This document shows, piece by piece, positions 1-12,679 of a DNA stretch of 64,000 nucleotides. The notes under the pieces were generated by a model that was given only the letters and a program-made list of their open reading frames with translations, ran no database searches and was not told where the DNA came from. Each line of letters starts with the position of its first letter. Positions within the stretch are counted from its first letter, which is position 1. The position numbers and the translations under genes were made by a program. The stretch is from contig OY992836.1 in NCBI GenBank assembly GCA_963921425.1, positions 17,439,614 to 17,503,613 on the forward strand, written 5' to 3'. This DNA comes from Dryas octopetala. Taxonomy: Eukaryota; Streptophyta; Magnoliopsida; Rosales; Rosaceae.

Positions 1-842
1 TATCTGAAAATCTTTTTTTTTTTGTGTGATGGGGTTGTTCTAAAATTCTCATGTCTCTACTTATTGACTGATTTGCCTCTCGTTGATCTGTTTCTGTTTC
101 ATGAGGTTGGGGTTTGATTTGCTGCCTACTGATGCTGCATGTAGATGGAAAGCTCTCTTGTTTGTAATGTTTACTGAACTAAAAGAATGACCGGGTTTTT
201 TTCACGCTGGGTCTTTTTCTTTAATTTCTTGACACAGTAACTGATATATAAAGTATCGCAGTCTGTAGAAACTTATGGAAACCTCTCTTTTCTGTTCTGT
301 GCATGTGGAGTCTGATTTTTCATTTAAAAGGTGTTAGAAACAAGAATTCCAAAGTTTTCTGTAAATGCTTCATCTGCCTGCGTAAATCTGATATAAAATG
401 GCAGAGGTTGCTGGGGTTTATTATGGCATAAGATATTAAGAGAATGTCATTTGTTATTTTCTTGGAATCATTCATGGTTGTATTAGAAGAGAATATAATG
501 TTCAGTAAATCTTTTGTGCTTTCCAATTCTAAGTGTTGATTAATTTGTTGCGTAATTTCAATTCAATGGCGAGCTCCTATTCTTTTTCTCTTTTGTATGG
601 AATATTTATTCATGTTAATTGTATTAGAAGAGAACTTAATGTTGTTTGAATCTTTTTTGTGCTTTAATTTCTAATGAGATTGCTCATGTGCTATAATGCA
701 CAACGTGATTGAATGGTTGCATACTGTGCTATTACATGTACCCTTTTATAGTTTTATGTGTTGATCTGAGTAGATAATCTGTGTCAAATATGAGCTACGT
801 GGTTCTTAATAAGAATGTTTTGGATTTTGCAAAAAAATTCAG
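1..842 (+). other. Upstream/5'-UTR intron region of the NF-YA gene
   Basis: No convincing protein-coding exon is visible here. The stretch is T-rich, as plant introns are, and ends in an acceptor-like TTCAG immediately before the first recognisable NF-YA exon at 843. NF-YA genes commonly have a 5'-UTR exon and a long intron before the coding exons, so this is probably intron and/or leader of that gene. Any earlier exon probably lies left of the window. Confidence 0.5.
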
Positions 843-2865
843 GACACATTGATAGAATTAGCTATACCAACTCAAAACTTGGACAAGAAAATCTTCAATC
901 AAAGTTCTGTCCAGTCAATGCCCCTTAATACTAATTGCATGTTGTGGAACCCAAATGAACGGCAAATTCCAGAGTCTTTATCCAAGGATGTAAGCTTCAC
1001 GCCGCAACTTCATCATGATGCAAAGCATTTAGGACTTCAAGTACAACAAGAGCAGGGATCATCCACAGCACAATCTATTGGTCAATCTCAAGATCAAAGC
1101 AATTCATCAGAATCTGGTATTTATACTCCTGGTATTATGATCTTATCATAATATTATTCTGGTATACAATTTTATTTGGTATCAGACTTCAAGAGTGCAC
1201 TGGTATAATGATGAAATTTTTTTCTTATATGTCCTAAGAAGTGAAATTTCTGAAGACTGAGAGCCATTTATACTGAACCCTTACAAATTTGTCATATGAT
1301 ACATGCTCGATACTCATATCAGATATGCTTACCACTATAACATTCTTTGTTCCCCTTGTCTTCTTGTGCTTGTTGAGTTTGAATTAGTTGTTCCCCATGC
1401 ACCCAGGTGAAGATGAAATATGTGGCAAGGGAGTTGAAGGGAAAATGAAGCCAGTTTTCTTGCTGAGTAATAATCTAGATCTCATGTCGAATCCTTCTCA
1501 AGTTGGTTACAACAATTTAGCGGTAGGTTGTTCTGTTATACCCAGAATTTAACTTGTTAGATGGTTGTTAATTTATGCTGTTCCTTCCTTACACCTGACA
1601 GGGTCGCGTACCATATCCTTATGCTGATCCTTACTATGGTGGGTTCTTGACTGCATATGGACCTCAGGCTATGGTAAGTTTTCTTGAGTACATTGTTTTC
1701 CTTTACCAATGATATGTGGACTGTAGCTACAATGCTACCCCTACTCCCTTATATCTAGAAGCAATTACTTGTAAGTAGGAGTCTCTAATTTGCAAAAATG
1801 TGTTGTACCATAATCATTCACATTATTGTGCCAAAGGGGATGCAGCTAATTATTTTTAACTTTATGAGATGAATTAATATTCTACCATTGTGCGTCTCGT
1901 TGGAGAAACAATTTTTTTTTTTTGTCCACTTTATGATTTGAACACCTCCATTTAGATTATACTTATTAGTTTTTCATAATTTCTTTTGATTGTCTCTACT
2001 TTTTTAATGTACTTACAATTGGAAATGACTGAATTCAGCCCCAGATGGTTGGGATAGCACCTGCACGAGTTCCATTGCCTCTTGATCTTGCAGAAGAGGG
2101 ACCCATCTATGTCAATGCAAAACAGTACCATGGAATCCTCAGAAGGAGACAGTCACGGGCAAAGTTGGAGGCTCAAAACAAACTTCTCAAAGCTCGAAAG
2201 GTACTAAGTCACCATCCATTTGAAATCTTTTGCTGGTATTATATATGTATTTAGTTTTGGATGCATTACTTACATAACCCAAAAGAAGAAATAAAAGATT
2301 GTGCGTAGAGACCAGAATCTCATCATATTACTCATCATGTCAATGGAAGCAATTGTGTAGCAATTGATACCTTACCAGTGCTCTCCTTTTTTCTAACTTT
2401 GTTCTCTTTTTAAATGAATAGAGGCTTAACCCTCTTTTTCTTGTCACTTTTAAATGAATGCAGCCATATCTTCATGAGTCTCGGCACCTTCATGCCCTGA
2501 AAAGGGTAAGGGGTTCTGGGGGACGCTTTCTCAGCTCAAAAAAGCAGCAACAATCTGATCAGAACCCCACCAATAGCACTCATCATGTTTTGGACTCCAC
2601 CAATAGCACTCATCATGTTTTGGACTCCATCAACCTACATCAGAAAGATACACGGGACACAGAAAGTCATCACTCAGGAAGCAGCGAATACATCACTACC
2701 ATTGCAACCCGCTTAGACATAACCAGTGTTTCAAATACTGATGCTATGTTTCGGCAGCCAGATCACAGATTCTCAGGCATCCCTCCCCACGTGGGCGGGG
2801 GCATGCACTTTAGTGGGCGGCTTATGCGCGCTGGAACCCAGCATTGCGCTTCAGTTGTCCGGTGA
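843..2865 (+). CDS. NF-YA: NF-YA (HAP2) CCAAT-box-binding transcription factor subunit
   Basis: NF-YA is the DNA-contacting subunit of the heterotrimeric NF-Y complex. It joins an NF-YB/NF-YC histone-fold dimer and reads CCAAT boxes in the nucleus. Inferred exons are 843-1116, 1407-1522, 1602-1673, 2039-2200 and 2464-2865, all with GT-AG borders and consistent phases. The NF-YB/C-interaction helix ([19 protein letters not shown]) is in exon 4. The DNA-binding segment ([20 protein letters not shown]) opens exon 5, and together they form the complete HAP2 domain. No ATG lies at the start of the first exon. The first in-frame Met is at 918, giving about 316 residues, and an upstream coding exon cannot be excluded. 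The family assignment is firm. The exact paralogue and true start are not resolved. Confidence 0.95.
2567..2626 (+). repeat. In-frame 30-bp tandem duplication in NF-YA exon 5
   Basis: Two adjacent 30-bp copies (2567-2596 and 2597-2626) encode the decapeptide [10 protein letters not shown] twice. The duplication lies just after the conserved HAP2 domain, in the variable C-terminal region, so it adds ten residues without touching the DNA-binding part. Confidence 0.9.
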
Positions 2866-2898
2866 GTGGTGAGCATGAACAGCACCATCTCACTGGTT

Positions 2899-2919
2899 TG
2901 GGCAATTCATCCTTGGCTT
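2899..2919 (+). promoter_or_regulatory. miR169-family target site in NF-YA 3' UTR
   Basis: The sequence TGGGCAATTCATCCTTGGCT (2899-2918) lies 34 bases after the stop codon. It matches the known miR169 complementary site of plant NF-YA transcripts at about 17 of 21 positions, including the contiguous CATCCTTGGCT block. miR169 cleaving NF-YA mRNAs in the 3' UTR is established. Whether this copy is cleaved is inferred. Confidence 0.85.
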
Positions 2920-3402
2920 TGTCACTCTACATTTTACATTTTATGCTTCTAATGGGAATGGCGTTTTGAGACCTCTGTAATGTAATAGGGTCTATATGGA
3001 TACTTTATAAATCCAAAGATATTAAGCTAGATGTCATGGGATTGTGTTCGAATTTCACTTTGGTGTTCCTTTTCTTATTACTAAACACTGCGTGCATTTG
3101 TGACCTGAAAGAAAAGTTTGATTATTAGTATTACTTATTAGATTCCAAGACTGTCATTCTTGCAACAAATCCTTTGCGATGTTTTGACAATTTCTTTGCA
3201 GAAATTTGGGTTGTCATCTATGTGAAATATAATACAATTCGAAATTAGATTCCAATATAATATGGAATATCAAAATTAATGTGAGAGTTGAACTTTTGTC
3301 GAATATAATAATATATGATATAATATGAATAGATGTTATTAATATTTTTTATAAATATAAATAAATTATTCAATAATATTTTTACATATTGAATTAATTA
3401 TA
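2920..3402. other. NF-YA 3' end and AT-rich spacer
   Basis: This holds the remaining 3' UTR of the NF-YA gene, followed by very AT-rich spacer with ATATAATA-type runs. I see no other gene or structured element until the transposon at 3403. Confidence 0.5.
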
Positions 3403-3797
3403 GGGATTACTACCATTTTGCTCCCCAGACTATTACACTTGTATCAGTTTGCTCCCCAGACTTCTAATTTGGAAAATTAAGGACTCTGACTTTTTCAATT
3501 TTGACAATTGAGATTCTTTTGTCAATTTACACATTTTTTATCCAAATCTTTGAGGGCAAAATGGTCCCTTCCAATTAGATCTTATCATTTTTTCCTCATG
3601 CATCATTTTTTCTCTTTTATTTCTTGCTAAATTTTGCTTGATCATCTCGAAATTTTAGATGAAAAATGTATAAATTGACGGAATAACCTTAATTGGCAAA
3701 ATTGAAAAAGTCAGGGTCCTTAATTTTTCAAATTAAAAGTCTGGGGAGCAAACTGATACATGTGTAATAGTCTGGGGAGCAAAATGACATTAATCCC
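3403..3797. mobile_element. MITE with 9-bp TSD (Mutator-like)
   Basis: The element is 395 bp and non-autonomous. Its ends are long inverted repeats carrying the block TTTGCTCCCCAGACT, and an inner copy of GCTCCCCAGAC is also mirrored. It is flanked by the perfect 9-bp direct repeat TTAATTATA at 3394-3402 and 3798-3806. A 9-bp duplication is characteristic of Mutator-like elements. There is no coding capacity. It lies between the NF-YA 3' end and the hydrolase promoter. Confidence 0.88.
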
Positions 3798-3806
3798 TTA
3801 ATTATA

Positions 3807-4460
3807 TGATATATTAGTTATATTAAAAAAAATTCCATTAGATTACCGGTTCAATTACAATTTCAAGTTTAGGTGGAGATCTATAATTTCATCGGTAAAA
3901 CACATAGATACATTTACAATAAAATTTGACTCCCCCTCCCCCTCTTTACACCTCTCTCAACTCAAAAGAAGAGAGAGAAAAACATAGAATCTGCACTGTA
4001 CAGTCTACACATAGGCTACATAGCCTTCCAATTATTTAAAAAAATTATAAAATTTGAAAAACTTCTAGAGAGTAAAGACTAATAAATTTTTTTGTTAATT
4101 ATCATAAACACAGACCATAGTATAGGACCTCCCATGTGGACCAGGTCCAAGGCTGGAAGAACAGAAGAGATATCCAATTGACAAGGCCCCACCCTCACCT
4201 ATAAATCGAATAAATAACCAAAAAAAAAAATCTCAATGTTCCTTTTCCTTCAAGTTTTTTAAAAAATTCCGGAATTTCAATCCCACGAATTTAATTTCTC
4301 ACGGAAATTCCATTTTTCACTTTCCAGAGAGGTTTTTCTTTTTTTCTTTTAATTTTTCGTCCCAACTTTACAGAGCGTTAAGACTTGGCCAATCGAAGAA
4401 GCCCAGAGTTAGAGCCATCAGACCAAGCCGAGCAAGAAAGAAACACAGCGAAGCCAAGCC
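3807..4460 (+). promoter_or_regulatory. Promoter/5' UTR region of the WAV2-like gene
   Basis: This non-coding stretch leads into the ATG at 4461. It is AT-rich at first, then contains CT/T-rich leader-like sequence from about 4240. No single core promoter element stands out with confidence. Confidence 0.4.
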
Positions 4461-7450
4461 ATGGTGTCGTACGTGAATGCTCTGCTGTACGGCGTCGGAG
4501 GTCTAGTCGTTGCCGGCATGGCATTGCTTGTCGCCCTCCAAGAGAGGCTGGTCTACGTGCCGGTCCTGCCGGGCCTCGCCAAGTCCTACCCGATTACCCC
4601 GGCCCGGCTCCGACTCACTTACGAGGACGTCTGGCTCCGATCCCCTGACGGCGTTAAACTCCACGCCTGGTTCATCAAGCTCTTCCCCAACTGCCGAGGT
4701 CCGATCCGACTCTTAACCCGATTCGTTTTCCTGTTTTTCTTTTGCTTTGGATTAGCTTGACTATCGGTGAATTTGGTTGTGGTTTCGCTCACCGAATTAG
4801 GGTTTGCTTGGTTTGAGGGCATAGTGCAATTACTAAAACGCAGCAAGCTTATAATTCGTCCCAAATTCTTGTAATTAGGACCTCAATTACTCTGTTATTT
4901 TGGGCTGCTTTTGAATTTACTCTAAGATTCTCATATTCTTTCTGGGCTTATAAAGTTGTTTTTTTTTTCTTGCTTTGCAGGTCCAACCCTTTTGTTTTTC
5001 CAAGAAAATGCTGGAAGTATCCTATTTATCAGAATCATCATGACTATTGCTACAATTTGCAAACATTAGCATTGCATTGTGTTTGTGATTTTTGCATTCT
5101 AGTTTACATGTAATTTTCGTGAACTTATGAGGAGTCCGATATACTTTGTTGGCCTTGACTACTGACCTGCAGATATTGCTCATCGTCTTGAAATGGTCCG
5201 CATAATGATACAAAGGTTGCAATGCAACGTATTTATGCTTTCATATCGAGGGTATGTGCCTGCTATGTTTATAGCTTATGGCTTTGTTATTTCAGAAGCA
5301 GTTTAACTTGGGTTAATATATGACGTTGAACAAAAAATTGGGTTGACATATGCGTACTTATAGTCTTATGTTCATTGATATACAGTTATGGAGCAAGTGA
5401 AGGATATCCTTCTCAGCATGGAATTACAAAAGATGCTCAGGTATTTTTTTTTGGGTTAACAGATGTATTAAAGTCTACTGTACTTTTTTATGTATTAGTG
5501 CTGTATGTATGTATGTATGTATACTTTTCTTTCTTTTTGTTAGGTTGCATTGGATCATCTTTCTCAGAGGACTGACATTGACACATCTAGAATAATTGTC
5601 TTTGGAAGGTCACTTGGGGGTGCAGTTGGAGCTGTGGTTACTAAAAACAACCCCGATAAGGTATCACCCCAATAAATCTTTTCCGACATCATGTTTTTCC
5701 ACTTACATGAGCAAAAAGGAGGGTCAGGTTTGGTGGATCTCTGTGACGACACCACCCCCCCCCCCCCCCCCCCCAACACACACACACAACACTTTTTAAA
5801 CTATCTTGTTTATTTCATTCTCACTTCTCTTTCTATGGTGGAATATGCCAAATTTGGTTAGCTTGACGTGTTCTAGCATCTTAAGTTTCTCCAATTTTTT
5901 TAGCCACTTTTTCTTATGATTATTTTTTAGTCACCTTTACAACATCCTCATTCATATTATGTTTTTATCAATGTGTGTGCAGTGAATTTCTACTTCTCTG
6001 ACAACTTAATTGAATCAATATAACTAGTTGCAGTGTATTGTCAATTTCTTTGATCAACTTTGAATCTTTGCCACTAGGTTAAAGGCCTTTAAATTGTATA
6101 GTTTGAGTTGGTAGGCTGAAATAGGTTTTACCTGTTTATGCATTGCAGGTTGCTGCACTGATAGTGGAAAACACTTTCACATCTATTTTGGACATGGCTG
6201 GGGTTTTACTGCCTTTCCTGAAGTGGTTTATTGGAGGCAGTGGTTCGAAAAGTCCTAAAATTCTTAATTTTCTAGTACGTTCTCCTTGGAGTACAATTGA
6301 TGTCATTGGTGAGGTGAGCTTACTTGGTTAAAAAATGAAATACTATGCTAGACAAATATTGGTCACCCTTTTCAATTTTCTACATCATCCAGTTTTTTAT
6401 TAAAGGCACCAGTCAATTGTTGGTCCTATGCAGAATATCTGGGTGAAATAAAAGTATTTTAGCCAGGTTGCATATATTTGGTTTTGGCAAGTGTAAAAAT
6501 CTGTATTGATATTACCTCTTGCAATGCTAGTACCAATAATACATGATTTTTAAAGCTGTAAAACTCCCTTGCTAAGTAGCAGTTGCAGTGCCTTAAAATC
6601 AATAAAGTTCTGTGAGCCACTTTTCTTGCTGATATCAGAAGTTTACTGATCCCTCATGTATGACCATCTTAAATGTAGATTAAGCAGCCAATCCTCTTTC
6701 TGTCTGGCTTGCAAGATGAGATGATTCCTCCGTTCCATATGCAAATGCTGTATGCTAAAGCAGCTGCTCATAATAGGCGATGTGTCTTTGTGGAATTTCC
6801 TACTGGCATGCATATGGATACTTGGCTTGCTGGTGGTGATCAATATTGGACATCGATCCAGGAGTTTCTTCAAGAACATGCTCCAGGGAAAAAAGACGAA
6901 TCATCGAACAATGATACTGGTAAGTTTTGGGTAATCAAATCTTCTATAATCTTATGCACATGCACACACAAAAGGTGAATGAAGGAAAACACTGCTGAAG
7001 ATAATGAAACTATGTAAGAATTAAGAACAGAGCAAAACAAGAATCTTGTTTTTGCACATACTGAATTGTGTAGTTTAGGGATAAACATGGGATGGATGCG
7101 GCTTACCACATATCAACAAGCATTGTGGCTGATGCTGTCACGTTGATATTGTTGATATTTTTGGAAGCTAATTGTTCTCCCTCCTTGGGAAATACTGTAT
7201 ACTTTGTGTAGTTGAACCCTAAGGATGGAAGTCCCTGGTCTTCACAAAATTTAGGATTCATTACTTAAGTTCTTATCTAACTTGCTTATTTTGCAAACTA
7301 CATGATTTATATTCATCATATTTTTGAAGCTTTGCTTTTTTTTTTTTTTGTGGTAAAATTAGTTATCTTAGAAGCCTGTGCTTGCTTTTCTCCTTTGGTT
7401 ATTGATGCTTAAATTTTCTTTCTCCACTCTCAGATGTGGGGGCGAAGTGA
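4461..7450 (+). CDS. WAV2: WAV2/BEM46-like alpha/beta-hydrolase (ABHD13-type)
   Basis: This encodes a membrane-anchored alpha/beta-hydrolase of the BEM46/ABHD13 family. The Arabidopsis relative WAV2 restrains root bending, and the substrate is not established. Eight exons join in phase: 4461-4698, 4981-5016, 5173-5251, 5386-5440, 5544-5660, 6149-6313, 6679-6919 and 7434-7450, giving 315 residues, close to WAV2's usual length. The N-terminus has a hydrophobic segment (about residues 5-25). The nucleophile elbow FGRSLGG puts Ser at about 159. The catalytic Asp is probably in LQDEMIP (about 243) and His in GMHMDTW (about 275), so the triad looks intact. The start ATG sits in a good plant context (GCCATGG). 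Family assignment is strong and the gene symbol is by resemblance. Confidence 0.93.
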
Positions 7451-8282
7451 TTGGATGGATTTTAGACTTCTCCAAGCATTATGATTGGCTTCCCGCAGGA
7501 CTCAAACAATTTGTTCCTTTTTTTGAAGCTGCAGCAATTGAAAGCTCTCTTTGAGAAGTGGCTCCGCCAAGACCTGCTGCACCCCTTCGGGTTTTTCCTG
7601 TTGAAGATTTTTTTGTTGGTTTTACAAACTTCAGAAGATGCAGACAAAATGTGAATGCCTTCTATATATACTATATGACTTCTGACATACACCCTCGATA
7701 CCTAATCTGCCCTGACTAACCACCCATTGTATGAAATAAGAAGTCGCTAGAAATGCAAATATATGTTGTGTTGGTGCAGTATTTGTATCTCCATTTATGG
7801 TGCTTTAGGACAAATATTGATTTGAAAAATGTTAAGTTTGACATTCCAACTCATTCGAAGTTTGTCTTTTTGCATTTTGATTACATACAGTAAACATGAA
7901 AGTGATCAGAGCATAGTTTCTCGAGCAATGAGATAATGTACTTGTGTTTAAACTTTTCTTCAAACATAATCCAATTTGGTTGGTGATTTTAAAGTTATGT
8001 GGGTTGTACTGAATGGTTCTAATGGTAAGAGTAACTTTCGTCTTTGATCCCTCAAACCTAACAAAGAATCGAAATCATGGGCTTGAGCTTCTTGGCCCAT
8101 CATTAACCCATATATGACCTTCAAATTTCAGAAACGGGCCTAACTACCAAATCCACTGGAAATTATGGGTGTTTGTTAGTGGCATATCTGTCAATTTCCA
8201 AATCCTCACCTCCAACTCTATATAAGTGCGATCAACGCAATCCTAAATGCCTCGCTCAGTCCCCCGATTTTCCAAAATCCAA
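7451..8282. other. 3' UTR of WAV2-like gene and intergenic spacer
   Basis: This covers the 3' UTR of the hydrolase gene and spacer. A TATATAAG sequence near 8219 could be a TATA box for whatever is transcribed at about 8250. No other feature is recognised. Confidence 0.4.
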
Positions 8283-8414
8283 ATGAGATTGAGAGCTCCC
8301 AAATCCATAGACTCAATGGTCCGCACTCCGTTGCCGGTCACGGCGGTGCTCCTCCGCACCACCCACCGTGGACCGATGGCAGCTCTTGCTCAAGATCAGT
8401 GGTACAAACCGTGA
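8283..8414 (+). CDS. Possible 43-residue small ORF, unknown function
   Basis: An ATG-initiated ORF of 43 codons starts MRLRAPKSID and ends DQWYKP. It lies about 60 bases after a TATATAAG box and is more GC-rich than its surroundings. I do not recognise the product. It has no signal peptide or known motif. It could be the first exon of an unannotated gene, a small peptide or a chance ORF in a promoter region. Confidence 0.2.
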   Translation: MRLRAPKSIDSMVRTPLPVTAVLLRTTHRGPMAALAQDQWYKP

Positions 8415-9046
8415 CACGTGTATTATGCCTGTACGAAATCTGATCCTACAGGCATGGGACCCACTGAAGTCTCTCATAGACTCATAGTAGCCGTCGCCAA
8501 TTGCCTTTCGGATCTAATCGTGCGACTGGAGACGCAACACAAGCCCATACTAAAATATTTGGTTATCGTGTGCTATGTGGACCACCGATTTTAAGCAACA
8601 ACCGCAGTACCCAGCGCATTTCAACATCAACATTGCCCTTTTCCCACACCCAAAAATTCTATTTAAAAACGGTTTCGAGTCCGCAAACCTACAGCCAATC
8701 CTTCAACTCCACGTCATCCAAAACCCTTCCATCAAAGAAAATTCCTTTTATTTAATTATTATTTTTCCCCTTTCCCTCCTTTTAAAACATCCCCAATCCT
8801 TCTCTCTGTTTCTCTCTGACTTCTCTGCCACTGAAGAAAAAACGTTGCGATTTTTGGCTTCTCTTCTGCTGCTGAAAACGTTGCATCTACATAAATAAAT
8901 AATTAAATACCACTTGGAAAGCAATCTATTTACGATTCTACCCTTCGCCTCCTTCTTTCTTCAGTCTCATTTTTCTCTTCTCTGAGCTTTTAGCTCTGAC
9001 GAGAGTGACCGGTTGAGAACAAAAGCTCTGACGAGACTGTACGGAC
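8415..9046 (+). promoter_or_regulatory. Promoter/5' UTR of the Alfin-like gene
   Basis: This non-coding stretch precedes the ATG at 9047. The last few hundred bases are pyrimidine-rich (CTTCTCT runs), typical of a plant 5' leader. ORFs crossing it have no recognisable content. Confidence 0.4.
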
Positions 9047-12000
9047 ATGGAAGGAGGAGGAGGAGGCGCGTACAGCCCACGCACTGTGGATGAGGTTTTC
9101 AGGGACTTCAAGGGCCGTAGAGCCGGCATGATCAAAGCTCTTACCACTGGTCTCTCTCTCACTCTTTTTTTTTTTTTAATTTTGAATTTTGTCACGTTAC
9201 TTTGACATTGTATTTGTTGCTGTTACTAAGGATTTTCTTTTAATTTTCTATTATTTCTGCATTCTAAAGTGTATTTTATTTTTCTAACTTTATTTCTGCA
9301 TTCTAAAGTGTATTTTATGTTTCTAACTTTGTTTCTGTTATTTTTTTTAAAAAATTTTGGTGCAGATGTTGAAGACTTTTACCAGCAATGCGATCCTGGT
9401 TAGGGTTCTATGCTTTTGTGGATATTTTTATTTTATGGTCATGGTTCAGCTTTATACTTGCACGAAGGGGTTTAAAAAAAATATATGGAAAAACACATAA
9501 AAGTTCATGGTAGCATTATGAAAACAAAGTTCTTACTTTAGGTACAAAAGAAAATTTTGTGTTCTTTGTAATTGTTGTCTCTCTTTCTCTTCCATGGCGT
9601 TGAGTTTTTTTTTTTTTTTTTTTTTTCTTTCTATTTTTTTTTTTGCTGGGGGGGGGGGGGTTATATTGAGCTTCTGCAACTTGGGGTCGAATTATTTGTT
9701 TTAATACAAGAATAGTATTACTTTCTGACTTTATATATGGAGAATATTGAGCTTCTGCAACTTGGGGTCGAATTATTTGTTTTAATACTAGAATAGTATT
9801 ACTTTCTGACTTTATATATGCAGAATATTAGCTACTTTTCTAGTATAGGTGCTTTAACATTCCCCCCTCCTTTTATAATTGCATTGATGGCAATCTAGTT
9901 TCCCAGTCGCTTGTTCTCTTTTTTCTTTGGTTTATTTGTGTTACTGATTTTACAGTTGCTTATTATTTGCTGTGTTGTGCTGATTGCAAAGTTTATTTTT
10001 GAAAATCCGACCTTTCTTCGGGTCATGCAACTCTTGTTAGGCTTTGATGTAATTGATTGGTCAGGAAAAATGCCTTTACTGAATTTTGTAACTGCTAAAC
10101 AGATCTTTCGGTTCACTTTTTTTGTGGTCGTCAGAAGTGGAAGATCCTTTTCTGTGGCTTGGTATAATGTAATTCAGGCTATGGTGAAAAGGATCTTTTA
10201 AATATGTGTTGATATCGATGACTTTTTTTTATCTAATTAAGCTTGCATTTAGAATTATACCAATCTTAACAAATCAAATAGCACAACTTATCTGTGGGTT
10301 AGTATTTGCATCCTAGTACTGTTATTCCTGTCTAACATTTCCATTTGCAGTTGCTTGTTATGGTTTTGTATTGTGTTATCTTCCTTTCTGGTTTTTTTGA
10401 TGCTGTAGATACATTATGGTAAGAAATGATGGAAATTTTGTATACCTCTGCGGCATCCATATGGTAAGAAGTGATGCTTATTGTGTTTAACTAATTGTTG
10501 AATGTTTCAGACAAGGAGAATCTTTGTTTGTATGGATTCCCTAATGAACAATGGGAAGTTAATCTGCCTGCTGAAGAAGTTCCTCCAGAACTGCCAGAAC
10601 CTGCTTTGGGCATCAACTTTGCCAGAGACGGGATGCACGAAAAGGACTGGTTGTCTCTGGTTGCTGTGCATAGCGATGCATGGTTACTATCAGTGGCTTT
10701 TTATTTTGGTGCCAGATTCGGTTTTGATAAAGCTGATAGGTGTGTTTACTTTCCTTCCTGCTTCTATATTATGATTCCCTTGGGATGAATTTCATTTTTT
10801 TGGGGTGGGGATAGGGTTGACTTCCACTGAAATCATAGGGGATTGGCCCTCCAATGATTATAAATTTAGAATACGTGACCTAGCATGGTTAAAACTGCTT
10901 AGCTATCTGATTTTTATGTCTTATAAAAGATTATAGTTTCGTTCTTTAAATTTTTAAACATACGTGCATATCATGTATATGCCAATGTTCTTGGATGTTA
11001 TTTTGTTCCAGCACTTTTTAGGATTAAGCTTCTGTTCCTGCATTCTCAATTTAATTTTAAGCTAAATACCAAAAGAAATTTAATTTAAGCTTGTATATCC
11101 TTGGTTTTAATAGTGGTTAATAAGCTGGAATATCCCTTTGCTGAAGCACTAATATTTTGTTCTAAAACCAAATGAAAAAGAGAGCAAAAAACTGGTTTAG
11201 GCTGAAGAAATTCTTCTATGTAAGAGGCTCAAAGTGATTAGGTTGTGATTCAATAATTCTTTATCTTTCTTTTTATGCAGGAAACACCTCTTCAATATGA
11301 TAAATGATCTGCCAACAATATTCGAGGTTGTGACAGGCTTGTCAAAGAAACAGTCAAAGGAGAAGTCATTAGTTTCAAATCACAGCAGCCATAAGTCTAA
11401 GTCAAACACTAAAGGGGTAAAAAAAGATATATGTTTTCTAGTTTAGTTTTATCTCTCTACCATACCTATCTCTCTACATATATAAAGCAGGATCATTTGC
11501 CACTAGTGTATACTATTGAGCTTTTTCACCACTTAATAACTATTATAAGATTTCACTTTTACAATCCCACTATACGATTTAATACTCTAATGATGCAGAT
11601 GCCAAATTTTAAGCTGCTCTGTTATAGGGAACCCTTCCACCAATAAGATTCAAGTTCTTGTATAAAAGCGTATAAGAAATATTAATTTCTATTATGATAT
11701 AAATGAAACGCTTAGAGATTTTTGCTTTGATTATATTGTTCATAGCTTATGCTAACTGGATTAGTTAGTTGTCTTTTATTAGGGTTTCAGTTTTCACCAA
11801 TCCTACTATTGGATTTAATGCTCTGATGTCCACATACCATATTTCAAACTGATCTGTTACGGATAGCCATTCCTCCAAGAAGATTCAAATTTAATATAAA
11901 ATTTTAAGGAAATAACTGATTCTAATACAATAAAAATGGAATGCTTAGTGTGCATGCATGTGCATGTGTGTGTTTCTATTATAAAAGCGTATGAGAAAAT

Positions 12001-12679
12001 AACTAATTCTAATATGATATAGAAAGAACAAGAATTGCTGTGTGTGAGTGGAACTTGTATTTGTACAAGTGTGTTGCCTGACACTTACTCAAATATTATT
12101 CAGTATTTTGTCTTTGAATGGCTTAATGTAAATGAATTGGTGCCAGTTAAGTTCTGTAGAAGCCATTACCCAAACTCATTTTAGAAATGATCTTGTTGTG
12201 CAGCTGCCATGGTGCAGTGATTCCCTTTTTTTCCCGATAAGCAACAATGGTGCAGTGATTACCTAGAGCATTTAATACTTTCTAAGTTAGGTCCTAATGC
12301 TTCATGCTAGTTTTATTTTACACAGCTTATTAATTGCTTCATCATGTTTCATCATTGTATTGATATATTATTGTGTTTACATGTTACTTACTGCTACCAA
12401 TTCTTTATCCGAGAACAGCGAGGCTCTGAATCGGGCAAATATGCAAAAATGATGCCAAAGGATGAGGACGAGGAACTGGATGAGGAAGATGATGATGAGC
12501 ATGGGGAGACTTTGTGTGGTGCATGCGGGGAGAACTATGCTTCAGATGAATTCTGGATTTGTTGTGACATATGTGAGAAGTGGTTTCATGGAAAATGTGT
12601 GAAGATCACTCCTGCCAGAGCTGAGCACATCAAGCAGTACAAGTGCCCCTCATGCAGCAACAAGAGAGTGCGTCCTTGA
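9047..12679 (+). CDS. AL: Alfin1-like PHD-finger protein
   Basis: Alfin-like proteins are plant nuclear histone readers that bind H3K4me3 through a C-terminal PHD finger and take part in transcriptional control and stress responses. Five exons join in phase: 9047-9149, 9366-9398, 10511-10739, 11281-11416 and 12419-12679, giving 253 residues, the normal family length. The N-terminal Alfin (DUF3594) domain begins [19 protein letters not shown] and continues through the [20 protein letters not shown] block. A Ser/Lys linker and an acidic stretch ([13 protein letters not shown]) precede the C4HC3 PHD finger (about residues 199-249), which has all metal ligands and conserved aromatic residues ([13 protein letters not shown]). 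Family membership is unambiguous. The paralogue number is not determined. Confidence 0.95.
9664..9830 (+). repeat. 81-bp intronic tandem duplication in the Alfin-like gene
   Basis: Two adjacent copies of an 81-bp segment (GAGCTTCTGCAACTTGG begins each core) lie in intron 2, differing at only a few positions. They follow a long T run and a G run near 9608-9660, which suggests replication slippage or poor sequence in this homopolymer-rich intron. Confidence 0.8.

Noticed and set aside
849-851. Start of NF-YA at a TTG codon
   Set aside because: The frame is open from 843, but plant nuclear genes rarely start at TTG. The first ATG is at 918 or lies in an exon upstream, so 849 is not taken as a start.
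4385-4648. Alternative reading frames at the WAV2-like start
   Set aside because: They are shadows of exon 1. The frame from 4461 alone matches the hydrolase family and splices in phase to the following exons.
5753-5775. C run next to a CA repeat in a WAV2-like intron
   Set aside because: Ordinary intronic microsatellite. Its exact length is probably unreliable and it has no functional implication.
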